The translations under genes were made by a program, and so were the position numbers. A DNA stretch of 64,000 nucleotides from Cryptomeria japonica (lineage: Eukaryota > Streptophyta > Pinopsida > Cupressales > Cupressaceae), in assembly GCF_030272615.1 (NCBI RefSeq), contig NC_081406.1, positions 397,256,439-397,320,438 of the forward strand. Direction: 5' to 3'. Below, in pieces: positions 11,188 to 23,409 of this stretch; positions within the stretch are counted from its first letter, which is position 1, and every line of letters starts with the position of its first letter. The notes under the pieces are model-generated. The model made no database searches. It saw only the letters and a program-made list of their open reading frames with translations, and was not told the DNA's origin.

Positions 11188-13163
11188 TTAGGTATAAAAC
11201 TTATGAAGATGCATACTATTGATTGGATCATCCAACAATTCACCTTCAAGCATAGAGAGTTGATAAGCCCCTGATCCGTAAGATGCTACAATAACAAAGG
11301 GACCCAACCAATTGGTCTCAAATTTCCCCTTTGTTTCTTGTGCCTGCTGATTGCAGGGATTCTCCTTAAGAAAAAGATCACTAACCTGAAAGACACAAGG
11401 CTTGACTTTATGATTATAGCTTCTTGATATGTGCTATTGGTAAGCCTTCAAATGATTGAAATCCTTCTATCACCATTCATCTAACAACTCTAATTCTTTC
11501 AACCTAGAGACACAATAATCCTCATTTGGTATTAGGCCCTTCAATGAAACTCAGAGAGATGGAAACTCAAACTCAATGGGTAAGAGGGCTTCAAATCCAT
11601 AAACAAGAGAATAGAGTGTTGCACTAGTGGGTGTGCAGATACTAATTAAATATAGGCCCAAATATCAAGGTTTAATTGTACATGTCAATCATGACCAACT
11701 TCATTGACTGTTTTCTTTAGTATCTTCAATATGGTTTTGTTAAAAGCCTTAGCCTAGTCATTGCCCTGTGGGTAGTAAGGGGTGGAAAAATGATGTTGGA
11801 TGTGAAACTTACTATAGAGTTCCTCAAAATCTTGATTTTTAAATGGTTTACCATTATTAGTGATAATGATTAGAGGGATACCATAATTATAGATGATATA
11901 ATTCAGGATGAATGAAACAATTTGTTTTCCATTGATATTGGTAAGAGGTACATCTTCAATCCACTTTGTAAAATACTCTACAGTAGTAATGATGAACTTA
12001 TGGCCATTAGAGGATGGTTGATGGATCTTACCCATGAGGTCGCATCCCCACTGACAAAAGGGCAATGGAGTTGCCAAAGGTTGCAACTCTTGTGCTAGTG
12101 CATGTATCAGATTACTATGAATTTGTCACTTCTTACATTTTGTGACAAACTAATGTGCATTTGTCTCCATATTTGGTCAATAATATACTACATAAATGAG
12201 CTTCTTAGCCAAAGTAGGACCACTAGAGTGAGTTCCATAGATGCCTTGATGAACTTCTCACAACGTGGTTTGATATTTTTCATGTTCCAAACACCTAAGA
12301 AGGGCGTCATCAAGACCTTATTGATATAGGGTATCAACAATAAGGGTGTAGTGAGAGGATTTATGGATAAACCAGGAGTTAAGGTATTGTATTTCAAATA
12401 GGTATAAATGACACCATATATGGGAGAATCTGATCCAATCAAATGGCATATGACTTGGGATTGTGGGTCTTCATATGCAGGAGTGTATAACTACTCAACC
12501 AAAAACTCATAGGGCTCAAGCTTTCTAGGTATCTCATGTAGAGAAGAAATAGTACTCATGGTGTCAACTACTTTATTTTTCAATCAAGGCACTTGTTCAA
12601 AGTGAATGGAGACAAAATATTTCTTGAAGTCATCTACCATACACTATTATGGTAATAACTTTTCATCCTTATTTTGATAGTCATCATTCACTTGATTGAT
12701 AACCAACTAAGAGTATTCCTAAACATTCAAGTCTATTATTTTCCATTCCAATTCCATTTTTATCCCTATCACTAGTGCTTCATACTCAGCCATATTATTT
12801 ATACAAGGAAATAACATGCGGTATGATTTTGGTATGGTGTCTCCTTGTGGTGTAACAAACAAGATTCCTACTCCTAATCCATGCTGAGTGTATGATCCAT
12901 CAAAATATAGTTTCCATGTGTGCTCTATGATGGTAAGAATTGATGCATCTAGAAATTTTGAATGTAGTGGTTGATTATCTGGTAAAGGTACCTCTGCTAG
13001 TTGATCTGCAATTACTTGACCTTTAATAGCTTTCTAATCCACATATTGTATGTCAAATTCACTAAGAATTAGAACCCATTTTGCAAATCTTCCTGTCAAA
13101 TATACCTTATTGAGTAAATACTTTAAGGGTTCTATCTTGGCTACAATTTTTAATGGATGAATT
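11188..13163 (-). pseudogene. Element I RNase H and integrase (Tat gypsy), interrupted by A
   Basis: On the minus strand from 13163 the frame reads a tether ending in GRFAKWVLILSEFDI, then an RNase HI-type domain (YFDGSYTQHGLGVGI, NMAEYEALVIG). The integrase follows: zinc-finger remnants, the core with the first acidic residue in WGCDLMGK, NNG in place of the usual DNG, and a broken third motif (PQGND, stop, AKAF). Two of the three catalytic residues are therefore lost. The C-terminal domain (GKFETNWLGPF, GSGAYQL, MHLHKF) ends at a stop at 11188. At least seven in-frame stops are present. The upstream RNase H and RT continue at 47869 after insertion A. Confidence 0.82.
13159..13163. repeat. 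Target-site duplication of A (left copy)
   Basis: GAATT, matched by GAGTT at 47869-47873 with one mismatch. Removing A and one copy rejoins I's RNase H frame. Confidence 0.75.
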
Positions 13164-14515
13164 TGTTGGGATAATGTGCAGATATGTGTTGGGATTGACT
13201 GAGTGATGTATTGTCATTGATATCAACATATTCCTCAATGTTTTCCAGTGTTGCAGTCGGATTAAGTGAGTCAGTTTGGCTAGTGTGTTGTAGATAAGTT
13301 GTTGCAAATTAAAGGGTTTTAAGATAAGTATCTCTAGATGATTTAGCTCAAGTTTTAGTGGTTTTCATGGAGATTTGATCGAGTTATGCGATCTATTATT
13401 TCAGTTAGTTTTTTAGTTGTTTGATGTTGATCAATGTTTTCGATTTTGCTCCACATTTCTCCATGTTGCAATATATTGGTTTTCACATTTGGCACAATAT
13501 TTGGGACATTCTAGCATGTCCTTAATTCATATGGTTCATGATTTTGAGGTCTACAAGTGAATATTTCAGTTTGACAATCATTGTAGTTAGTGTTCTTGAA
13601 GTTAGGTATAATGATGCTAAATATTTGAGCAAGTGGTATTGGTGTTGTTGTTTTTGTGGTAATTCATGATGCTTGTCGATGTTTCTAGATAGTGTCATAT
13701 TTGTGTTGGTGGTCTACATTGATTGGCGAACCTGTTATTGATGATTTTCCTTGATCTAGTGGTGTTCTTCATGTTCTTGGCTGACATGATGATTGTAGTG
13801 TGTTGCATATGTTCAAGGCATATTATTGGAGGTATTTAATGTTCGAGTTGTTGATTTAGGTCCATACTATGTCTTACTTGACATTGTTTTGGTCCACATA
13901 TAATATTGTTGTGTGTATGGTTATATCTTTATAATTTGTGATGTGTGTTGAGTCAACAGACAAGTTGATGATATGTATAAATAAATTTAATACTCATATG
14001 TGAGAGGTATATGTGTGTGCTAATAATGCTTTGATCTTTCAGAAGTAGAGAAGTAGTGCAAAGAAGTGTGAAGAAGTGAAAAAGAGAATAATATGTGTTA
14101 TGTGCCTAACCAGGACTGTAACCAGGCATGAGGAGGTGCTATTCTATCAGTTCATGATCTTTTAGATGTAATCCAAATGTGTTTGTAAGACAACGAGTCT
14201 TCTTTGGGTTGTATCCTCTTGTTGTTTTTAAGAAGTGAACTCTAGGCAGTGTGCCTGAATGTATGTGCATTCCCCATTGTAATATTGCATATTCTTCTAA
14301 CAGGGTATTATCATATTGTGGGTAGGTTCCCACTGAGGGTTTTCCTTTGACCAATTTTTCCATGTCAAAAATATTGGTGTTATATGTTTCATTGGTGTGG
14401 TGTTGATTTATGCTTTCACTGTTAACTATCAGATCTGAAATTGTGTTTGTGTTAAGAAAAGATCTTGAGAAAACTAATTCACTACCCCTCTCATTTTTTT
14501 GTCTTGTTGCCAACA
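13164..14515 (+). repeat. Element A 5' LTR
   Basis: Starts TGTTGGGATAATGTGC and ends TTGCCAACA, followed directly by a primer-binding site. It is homologous to 46580-47868. It contains small ORFs only, which have no support as genes. Confidence 0.82.
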
Positions 14516-14516
14516 A

Positions 14517-14528
14517 TTGGTATTAGAG
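14517..14528 (+). other. Element A primer-binding site
   Basis: TTGGTATTAGAG lies one base after the LTR. It differs at one position from the TTGGTATCAGAG expected for priming by initiator Met tRNA. Confidence 0.7.
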
Positions 14529-14570
14529 AAGGTTCCTCCAAAGAAGCTTGATCACTTGAGGTTATCTAGG

Positions 14571-15813
14571 ATGGAAACTTATAATAAGGATAGTCCAATA
14601 TTTTATAGATCAAACTACACTCTCCGAAAAAGCCGAATTGAGTGTCACTTGAGATACATTGATGAAGATTATTGGAAAATCAATAAAAATGTCTATAACA
14701 TTCCTTAGAATGGTCCTACAACTCTAGATGAGATAAAAGGAATCTGAATTCAATTTTGGAGCTAAGGAAGCATTACTGAGTGCCTTGACTGATTCTGAAA
14801 TGACAAATGTGATGGATTTGTAGATTTCTCATGAAATCTGGAAGAATTTGGAAACTTTGTATGAAGGTGATATTCATGTGAAGATTGCCAAGTTGTAGAG
14901 CTTGAAGGGAAAGTATGAGCTGTTTCCAGAAAGAAAATATGAGAAAATTACTTTTTTTATGCAAAAAGTGAATGATCTTGTGTCTAATATCAGATGTACT
15001 AGTGGAGTATTGGAAGAATCAAAGATTGTTGCTAAAATGTTGAGATCCTTGCCTCCTTCTTACAAGCACAAAGTTGCTTCTATTGAGGATATTTGTACTA
15101 TGACTAATGTGACTAGAGACTTTCTGATTGGTAAGCTTGTTGCCTTTGAATTGAGTGAGCTTGGTGACTCTCTTCCTAAGACTGAATTTGCATTCAAAGC
15201 TATTGTTTCCAGAAAGAAAAGATATGATCCAAGAGAAAGTTCTTCAAGAAGGGTATCTAGATATGAGAAGGAGATGAAAGAAATTGAATACGAAGAGTGA
15301 GAGCTTGAGGAGCTTGAAGACCTTATTGCCAAGAGATTTCCTAAAGGAGCTGGTAAGTATGAAGGGAAGTTGCCTCTTAAATTCTTTTCATGTAATAAAA
15401 TAGGATTTTGCTTCAAGGTGTCCCAAAAAGAGTTCCTAGGAAGAAATACAAGCCTAAATATCAAAATAAATGTTATTATGTTGCTGATAAGGGTGTGATA
15501 GATGATGAATCTGAGAAAGGAAATTCAGGTGATGATAAATGGGTATTTATTTCTATCAAGGAAGATGATCGGGTGCCTACTGTTTCTTCTAGATGCATTA
15601 ATGAGGAGAAATCTTTGGCTGCTAAAGTTGAAGAAAAAGATGAATGGGTTATTGATAGTGGATTCTCTCATCATATGACAGGTGATAAGAGTAAGTTTGT
15701 ATGGAAAGGTATGATGGTGGTGTAGTAAGATTTGGTGATGACAAAGATGGTATAATCCATGGTAGAGTTTTCATTTCTCTTGATGGTAAGCACAATATTG
15801 ATGATGTCTTGTA
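14571..15813 (+). pseudogene. Element A gag and protease
   Basis: The likely start is the ATG at 14571. The reading begins METYNKDSPIFYRSNYTL, then passes a stop at the end of YNIP and a frameshift near 14755. The best-kept part is the ORF at 14902-15300 with FPERKYEKITFFMQKVN, KIVAKMLRSLPPSYKHKVA and TRDFLIGKLVAFEL, which is UBN2-type gag. Its zinc knuckle (FFSCNKIG at about 15385) is cut by a further frameshift. The frame at 15408-15725 carries the protease active site (WVIDSGFSHHMTGD). The coding sequence is then broken by E at 15818 and resumes at 45443. Confidence 0.8.
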
Positions 15814-15818
15814 TGTAG
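15814..15818. repeat. Target-site duplication of E (left copy)
   Basis: TGTAG, matched exactly at 45443-45447. Removing E and one copy rejoins A's coding sequence. Confidence 0.8.
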
Positions 15819-17907
15819 TGTTGGAGCTCAAAATTGCAGGTTTCTAAACCCTAAAGGTATTCCAAGCCTTATGATTAGGTTCAACACTAAACTATGGCCA
15901 ACTGATGAGATAAATAAATATGATTGTAACCCCCTACTCTTTAGGATCTGCTAAACCTAGGCAAGTGCACCTTCCAATTAAGCAGATTTAATCTTCCTTT
16001 AGTTTATCTTCTATCTCTATCTCAGAATGGCATGAAATTATGGAATAGATTTATTTAACTTCTAACCCTACTCCTATCTCCTACTCTCATAAAAATGAAA
16101 TTAAAAAATTATATGTAATGATTTGATTGATCTTGAATTGAAATTTGTATGTAATAGACTAGTGCCTTCTTTTCTTTTGGGCTACAGAGTCACCCTCTTG
16201 TATACTTTCATGTATAAACCCTATGAGACAATTTTTAAACCTACCCCTTAGATGAATTTGTTAGCATATCTAATTCTCAATACTATTTGAGTTACAGTCT
16301 ACCACAATAATGAGTTTGATTGAGTTTAACTTTCGTTTGAAAAGACTGATCAACAAGAACATAAGGATATGGTTATCACAATTGTATCCTATTTTATTAG
16401 TTTATTATGATGACAAGAAATTATTTCATAAGATAATTTAAGATAGCATTCATTCACTAGAAATGAAAATCATAGAGAACAAATATCTTGAACAAAAGAT
16501 CTTCCACAACACAGTTGAAATGAAACATTGATCCTATTATTGAAATAATATTACGTTTTTTATCACCTAATGTTCTCCCCCTTTTCTTATCCAATATGTG
16601 GTTCCCTTTTATAGACATAAGGAAAAAACAAAATGGTTGCATCTCTTGATGATCAAATAGCCCGACTATTCATCTAATTAGTTATTAAACAACTCTTCGT
16701 AGAAACTAAAGTAACTAATGTATTTACAAATTACTTATTCAAATTAATTGTTTGATTTTCTCATTGTGTGGATGAAACTTCTCCTCTCAAGTTCTTAACA
16801 TAATATATGTTGGTGGTGATTTACTTCATGATTTATCCCACCCTATCAACAAAAACACCCTGACAAGAGAGAGACAACACCTTAGTGGTACTTCAAAATA
16901 TAGAACGAAGTGTCATTGACAATTGCAATGAAATCTCCACTTTCCCCTTTCTACAACCTCTGTGAATTCCTTTTGGTTTTGTCACTTGATCGGAAAAAAG
17001 AATTAATACTTCTACTGATATTGTATAACCTTTTTTTCTCCTAAAACCTTTAGTATTTTGGAGAGAGTCTCTTGATATCAGTTTATATCACTGAAAACAG
17101 GTTTTACTTTTACAATGAGAGTCATCACCATGAAATGCTCCAAGTCTTCTCGATGGAGAATCAATATTTATTGCTATCGGCATGACATTGGTCTTTGATG
17201 ATAGAACAAGATCTCTGTCCAACCCCTACTGTCTCGTCGATGAGCTTACTTCACATCCTTTCCCAAGGAGTATTTTGGGATGATGATGAAATTTCTCTCA
17301 AACAATATTTCTTCATTGTTGTTATCGGGATGACTCATGTGGTCGGGCTGACTTTAAATATTTCTTCCTAATTTGAGAAAGTATGGCTGATGAATATAAT
17401 CTTTCATTTTACCTTTTCTAGGTGATGAACGGATCTCCTACCAATGCATTTGACATCTTCCTTTGTCGGGGTGACTTACTTAGTCAACATGTCTTTCATG
17501 GTTTCATCTTGATAGTATTGGTCTCACTGACTTACTTGGCTTGTCTCGTTATTCACATTGGAGTGAATCAACTTGATATGCCTTCATGTAGTTCAATGGA
17601 AATGACTTTCACTATCAAGCTGACTTGTGGAATCTCACTCCAGCTTCATAACTCCTGCAGACACTACCCTCATAGGCCAGACTCTTCCCGATAGTCTTCC
17701 TCCCGTAAATGTGTATCACACCAATAAATTTTGACTTCTTGTTTATCTATATATCTTTCTCCGATCAAATTGCAAGTTCTATTTTCACAATAGTCTCCTA
17801 TCAGTATAATATGAAGGTGTCTCCCCAAAAAGTGCATGTGATGCTAGTGTGAAGGATGGTAATATGATTGGTATGACTCAGTGAGGTCTTGTCAATTTAC
17901 TTGTTTT
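15819..17907. repeat. E left part (non-coding)
   Basis: The 2.1 kb of AT-rich sequence left of B. Short ORFs at 16457 and 17422 show no family motif and are treated as chance. No genes are seen. Confidence 0.6.
17903..17907. repeat. Target-site duplication of B (left copy)
   Basis: GTTTT, matched exactly at 45248-45252. Confidence 0.8.
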
Positions 17908-19168
17908 TATTAGGATAATTGTTGAAAAACTGAGAGGGAGGGTGAATCAGGTGTTAATAGTTATAACATTTAATCCACAATACAACCTTAAACTGGAGCA
18001 CATAAACATTCAAATACCGGTAAAGTAGAAACAAATGTTGGTAGACACAGATACCGGTAAACAATGTAACTCAATAATTAAATAGATAATCAATGAAAAG
18101 AACCCATACCACATAACACCATGATTTGTACATGGAAAACCCCAAAAAGGAAAAACCATAGTGGGAAGCCTACCCACAGTCATATGATACTTCTGCAAAA
18201 AGTACGTGATACAATGAGGGTCCTGCACATGTAGGAAGGCACACTGCCTAGAGCGTACTTATCATTACAAAAGAGTCTCACAGACTACAAAGGTTAAAAC
18301 TACCTCAAGATAAATGGACAACAATCCAATAAAGTGAACTGGTAAAGATAGTATCTACCATGCCCGATTACAGTCCTGGTTAAGCTCAATACCAGAGGCC
18401 TTTGACCTCTTCCTTAATCCCAATTCGATCACCTATGATCATTCAAGTCTCCTTCACATATGATATTGCATTCCAAGACCATGATACGTAATCCCATGAT
18501 CTACAATGAGATCTTACCTCATTTTATACAAACCCTAAGACCTAAACCAATTAGGATGGTCACCTAAAAGATATTACAATAAGATCATTACATAATTCCA
18601 TATTACATATGCCATGTCGGCTTAATACCAAAACAACAATAACAAATCCATAAATCCTCCTAAAACATCTTGGTAACGTATAGAGTACACGTTAGCATGA
18701 TATCGATATATAACCTAGATAGGCACCAGATCTATTCCGGGTCCACCATGCCAAAGCAATGTCTTCAAGCAGTTGAAGCATGATCATCGAACATCTTTAG
18801 CATCCTGAAATCCATCTAGAATCTATACCAACACCACTTATGCATCTTGTCATGATTCCTCAGTGAAATCTCTACCAGTAAAGCCTTAAACCAATGCCGA
18901 TAAGGGTTTACCAGAGTGTATGATAGCATCTGATTACCAAGCCAATGCCAACTAACCAAAACATGCTCATGGAGTATATAAAATCAAACATACTTCATTG
19001 ATCCAAACATGCCGAAAGTGACCAACAGATAGTCTCTTCTGCCAGTAACACTAGATCTTCTACTGGTAGCCAAAACCTTTCAGGCGATAACCAATCATAA
19101 CAACTAGTGTTGACATCAATGACAAAACATCAATGCAACACATAATCAATTCATCCATAATACCAACA
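17908..19168 (-). repeat. Element B 3' LTR
   Basis: Ends CCAACA at 19168, next to a polypurine tract. It aligns along its whole length with 43978-45247. Its first two bases are TA rather than TG, presumably from decay. Confidence 0.85.
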
Positions 19169-19430
19169 ATCTCCCCCTTTGGCATTGATGGCAACACTAG
19201 ATGTGAAAAACATCTAAGTACCAAGAAGTGCCAAACAAGTCTCCCCCTATGGAAGACAACCAACAATCTCTTGAATATCAATAGCTCTCCCCCTATGAAT
19301 GATATCTTTGTAAGGTTTTGAATGATTTTTCACATCACTATCACTCCCCCTTTGACATCAATGCCATAAATTTGATAAAAATATCAAAGCAATAATGTAA
19401 ACCTCAAAGTTGACTACTCCCCCTCAGTAG
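19169..19430 (-). other. Element B multiplied polypurine tracts
   Basis: On the minus strand five purine tracts are present: AAAGGGGGAGAT next to the LTR (19169-19180) and similar G5 tracts at about 19240-19250, 19285-19295, 19341-19353 and 19416-19426. Several are followed by the same ATCAATG-type context. Tandem polypurine tracts upstream of the 3' LTR are characteristic of Sireviruses. Confidence 0.75.
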
Positions 19431-19499
19431 TAGCACCACTCATGAGTGCTGGAATGAATAATGTCTCTGATAATGCATGTTAGATTGATGAAAAACTTC

Positions 19500-20298
19500 A
19501 TAAATCAAGTCTCTGTCGGAGGGGCAGAATCCCCTAACCTGTCTCTCAAATACTCAAATTATTCCTTAGATAGTGGTTTAATAAATATGTGTGCAATCTG
19601 TTCTTTAGTGTTCACATAAACCAATTTGACTTCCTTTTCTTCTACCTCATCCTTCATAAAGTTGTACTTTTATTAATATATGCTTAGACATAGAGTGAAA
19701 TACCAGATTTTTAGACATGTCAATAGCTACAGAGTTATCACAATAGATAACTACCGGCTCACTACAATTTACCCTGATATCCTTCAACATTTGCTTCATC
19801 CACAAGACTTGAGTGCAATTACTTGTTGCTGCAACATACTCAACTTCTACAATAGATAAAGAAATGCATGACTATTTTTTGCTGATCTATGAAACCAGTT
19901 TCTTTCCAAGAAAGAATGCTCCACCAGAAGTGTTCTTCCTGTCATTAGTATCACTTGCCCAATCTGAGTCAGTATATGCACATAAAGTGAAATCATCATT
20001 TTTGGAATACCATAGGCCATACTCTTTTATTCCTTGCAAATACCATAAAATTCTCTTTACATTCATGATTTTCTTTAGGATTACTTTGATATCTTGAAAC
20101 AATACTTACTGCATTCATAATATCAGGTCTAGTCTAAGTTAGATATAACAGACCACCAATCATAGACTTATACCTTGTCGGATTTACCGGTGTAGAAGTA
20201 TCCTTGATAGATAATTTCTCACTTGTCGCCATAGGAGTACTTACCGGTTTGGAATTATCCATACCAAAACTTTTCAACAATTCCCTTAGATACTTAGT
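19500..20298 (-). pseudogene. Element B end of RT and RNase H
   Basis: Continues after a stop behind IFIC at 20299. It shows YKSMIGGLLYLT, RPDIMNAVSIVS and, after a frameshift, the ORF at 19887-20102 with YLQGIKEYGLWYS and YTDSDWASD, which holds the first RNase H acidic residue. The weak match SIVEVEYVAATSN then follows where STAEAEY is expected. Several stops follow, so the domain is inactive. It ends about 19500, just before the polypurine tract region. Confidence 0.75.
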
Positions 20299-21192
20299 TT
20301 AACAGATAAAAATGCCTTTGTCAGTTTGAGTAATCTGCAAACCTAAGAAAAATTTCATCTCACCAATCATGGACATTAGAAATTCATTCTTCATATTGTT
20401 AGCAAATTTCATACACAATTTATCTTCTCCTCCAAAAATGATATCATCAATAAATAATTCAATAATCAGAATATCATTATTAGTGATCTTATAATATAAA
20501 TTACTATCAGGACCACCTTTAGTAAAACCAAGCTTCAAAATATATTTATCCAACCTTGCATACCAAGCTCTAGGAGCTTGTTTCAAACCATATAAAGATT
20601 TCTTCAATCTACAAACCATATCTTTATCATCTGTCAGTGAAAATCTATCAAGATGCTCAATGTATACTTCTTCCTCAAGTTCACCATTCAAAAATGCACA
20701 TTTAACATCCCTTTGATAAACCTTATAGTTCTTATAAGTTGCATAGGCAAGAAATAGTCTAACAACTTCAACTCTAGCTACAGGTGAAAATGTCTCACCA
20801 TAATCAATTCCTTCCATTTGAGAATAAGCTTTACAAACCAATCTAGCCTTGTTTCTTACAACTTGACCATTCTCATTTAGTTTATTTCTAAAAACCCATT
20901 TAGTTACAATAACATTCTTATTTTTAGGCCAGGGAACTAAAGCCCAAGTTTCATTCTTCTCTATCTGATCTAATTCATCTTCCATAGCCTTTAACCAATG
21001 TTTATCCTTACAAGCTTCACTAACAGTTGCCGTTTCAATTTGAGAAATAAGACATACTTCTTCATTAGCCAATTTCCTTCTAGTCATAACTCCCTTGTTC
21101 CTATCTCCAATGATTTGATCTTCAGAATGATTTAATCTTACATACCTTGGTGTCTTTTGAACTTTAGGTTCACTGCTCCAATCATCACTCAT
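20299..21192 (-). pseudogene. Element B reverse transcriptase
   Basis: A 297-codon open stretch. Residues 60-110 hold the lead-in WLKAMEDELDQIEKNETWALV. Residues 117-135 show ARLVCKAYSQMEGIDYGETF, with Cys where copia RT usually has Ala. The first catalytic Asp is at residue 162 (RDVKCAFLNGELEEEVY). [15 protein letters not shown] is at 197-211, and FIDDIIFG at 247-254 replaces the usual YVDD. It is well kept but cut off from its start by frameshifts and from its end by a stop. Confidence 0.85.
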
Positions 21193-21207
21193 AGTTGAAT
21201 TTTTTGA

Positions 21208-22417
21208 TTATGTTGGTGTAACTATCTCAGCTTCATGTACCGATTGAGGCATTGTCACTTCATTTATGATCATTTCTACTATGGGTTCCCTATCATATGA
21301 TATAGAATAATTTTTGTACTGCTCATCCACTTTCACATTAGCACTCTCAACAATTTTTTGCACTTTTGTTATAATATTTATATGCTTTGATCTAAATTGA
21401 ATAACTAAGAAATATCCCTTCATCACATCTAGAATCAAACTTTCCAATTGAACCATCTCTTTTGATATAGCATTTACTTCCAAAAATTCTGAAATATTTA
21501 ACAGGAAGGTGTATGTCCAAACCATAGTTCATAAGAGGTCTTACTGGTTTCACCTTTAATGTGAACTATGTTGAATGTGTAGACTGTTGTACTTGTTGCT
21601 TCTCTCCAGTAGATATGAGGCAATTTGGCTTCCATCATCATAGATCTTGCTACATCCAAAATGGTTTTGTTCTTTCTTTCCACTACATTTTGTCGAGGAG
21701 TCCTAGGTGTAGATAGTTGTCTCCTAATTCCATTTGTCTCACAATAACTGTTAAACTCATGAGAAGTGAACTCACCTCCTTGATCTGATCTTAGACATTT
21801 GATTTTTAATCCAGTTTTAGTTTCAACCTTCGCTTTGAAGATCTTGAATTTCTCAAAATCTTCAGACTCTCCCTTAGAGAAGTCACCCACATCATTCTAG
21901 AATAGTCATCAATAATCAACATGAAATACATATCACCTTGAAAGCTTCTAGTCCTTGCTGGACCACATAAGTTAGTATGAATTAAATCAAGTACATCATT
22001 AGATTTATCATGTATTCTCTTAAAAGAACTTCTAACTTGCTTACCCAATTGACATTCCTTACATACCGGATTATGAGACTTCATAATCTTAGGTATATCT
22101 CTAACTGCCTTAGTTAAATTGATCTTTAAAATACAATCAAAATTAACATGACACAACCTCTTATGCCATAGCCAACTCTCATCAATATGAGCAATTAAGC
22201 ATGTCCTATTACCAATGTTCAAGTGGAAGATATTACTTCCTATCTAAATACCAGTTGCAATCTCCAAACCAGTCTTGTTAATGATTTTGCATTTTCTATC
22301 TTTAAATTGAAGTTGAAAACCCTTATCAACCAATTGAACAACACTCAAAAGATTATGCTTTAAACCTTCTACATAATAGACATTATCAGTATTATGCTTG
22401 CTATCCAAAGAAATAAT
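21208..22417 (-). pseudogene. Element B end of protease, integrase and connecting region
   Basis: From 22417 the frame gives the strand leading to VEGLKHNLLSV, then a stop, then the integrase zinc finger (HKRLCHVNF and CKECQLGK). The first catalytic position is Asn (IHTNLCGP) instead of Asp. A frameshift near 21860 leads into the ORF at 21498-21890 with the second Asp (RSDQGGEF) and the Glu (VVERKNKT). A last ORF (21208-21525) is the linker to RT. The first 20 residues of the computed ORF at 22471 come from C's LTR and are not part of B. Confidence 0.82.
22413..22417. repeat. Target-site duplication of C (left copy)
   Basis: ATAAT, matched exactly at 42631-42635. Removing C and one copy restores a continuous B reading frame across the junction. 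Confidence 0.85.
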
Positions 22418-23409
22418 TGTCGTGTATTTGTGTGGTGTACCTGTTATACCTGTTCCTGCAACACAAAACACTCAATAAATCATTATAAGCAATGGTTAGT
22501 ATAATGAATCAATGAAATGAAAAACCATAGCTAATCGACTTATTGCCTCCTAGTAAATGCGAGTACGAATTTTGCTCTTAGATCGGATTATGCAAAATTC
22601 AATGGCTTGACTACACTTAGATGGAGGATTTGAATGATTAAGATTCATGATCTAGCATGATAGCATGATTAAGCCTTATGAATTCATGATTATTCTAGCA
22701 TGATTAAGCTAAGAGTTAAGCTGAAATGAGCATGATAACATTGCTAAAACTGATAAACTATAAGCTAGATGCCTATAGTAACAATGCAAATGAGCTAAAA
22801 TTGAGCATGAATTAGTAAAGTGGTTGAATTCATGAATTGGCCATTTGTTCTCCAAAATAGGGTCTATTTATAGGATTTCCCAAGGCTAGGGGTGAGTTGG
22901 CATGAATCAACGATTGAGATTGATCTGAAGATATCAATGGTTAAATTGGAGGAGGTTGGTAAAGGGGGTTGGATTAAAGGGAACACTTAGTGACAAGTGT
23001 CACAAAGGTTCTAGAAGATGTTGGATGAAAGGGGACATGGTGGTAGGTAGAATGGGTTAGGTTTAGGAATGATTAGATTTAGGAGTGGTAGAAGTTAGGA
23101 GAATTTGAATTTAAAAATTCAAATAATAGGAAAAGGATAATTAATCTCAACAATTAATGATTTAATTTGTTTTAATTAATTAGGATTAGAAGAAATGATT
23201 TTGATGGGGGGAATTAATTAATTTAATTAATTAATTAAAGGGGTGAAATGAAATGAACCTATTTAATAAATCCTTAGATTTATTAATAAGTAGATGAATG
23301 AGAGATTTAATCAAATTGCTTAGTGAATTCAATTAAATTGGGAAGGACAGATTAATTAAATAATTGCTTATTTAATTAATTATCTTTAGACCATTTTTAG
23401 GTGTATACA
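22418..23409 (-). repeat. Element C 3' LTR
   Basis: A 992-bp repeat starting TGTCGTGTATTTG and ending GGTGTATACA on the plus strand. A homologous copy lies at 35618-36083 plus 42104-42630. A pyrimidine tract at 23410-23427 gives the polypurine tract on the minus strand. Confidence 0.88.
22865..22872 (-). promoter_or_regulatory. Putative TATA box in C LTR
   Basis: The minus strand reads CCTATAAATAGACC. The same sequence is at 36065-36072 in the 5' LTR, where D is inserted 11 bases upstream of it. Confidence 0.5.

Noticed and set aside
22244-22471. ORF start at 22471 as a separate B protein start
   Set aside because: Its first roughly 20 codons are C's LTR sequence; B's coding sequence starts only at 22417 after C.
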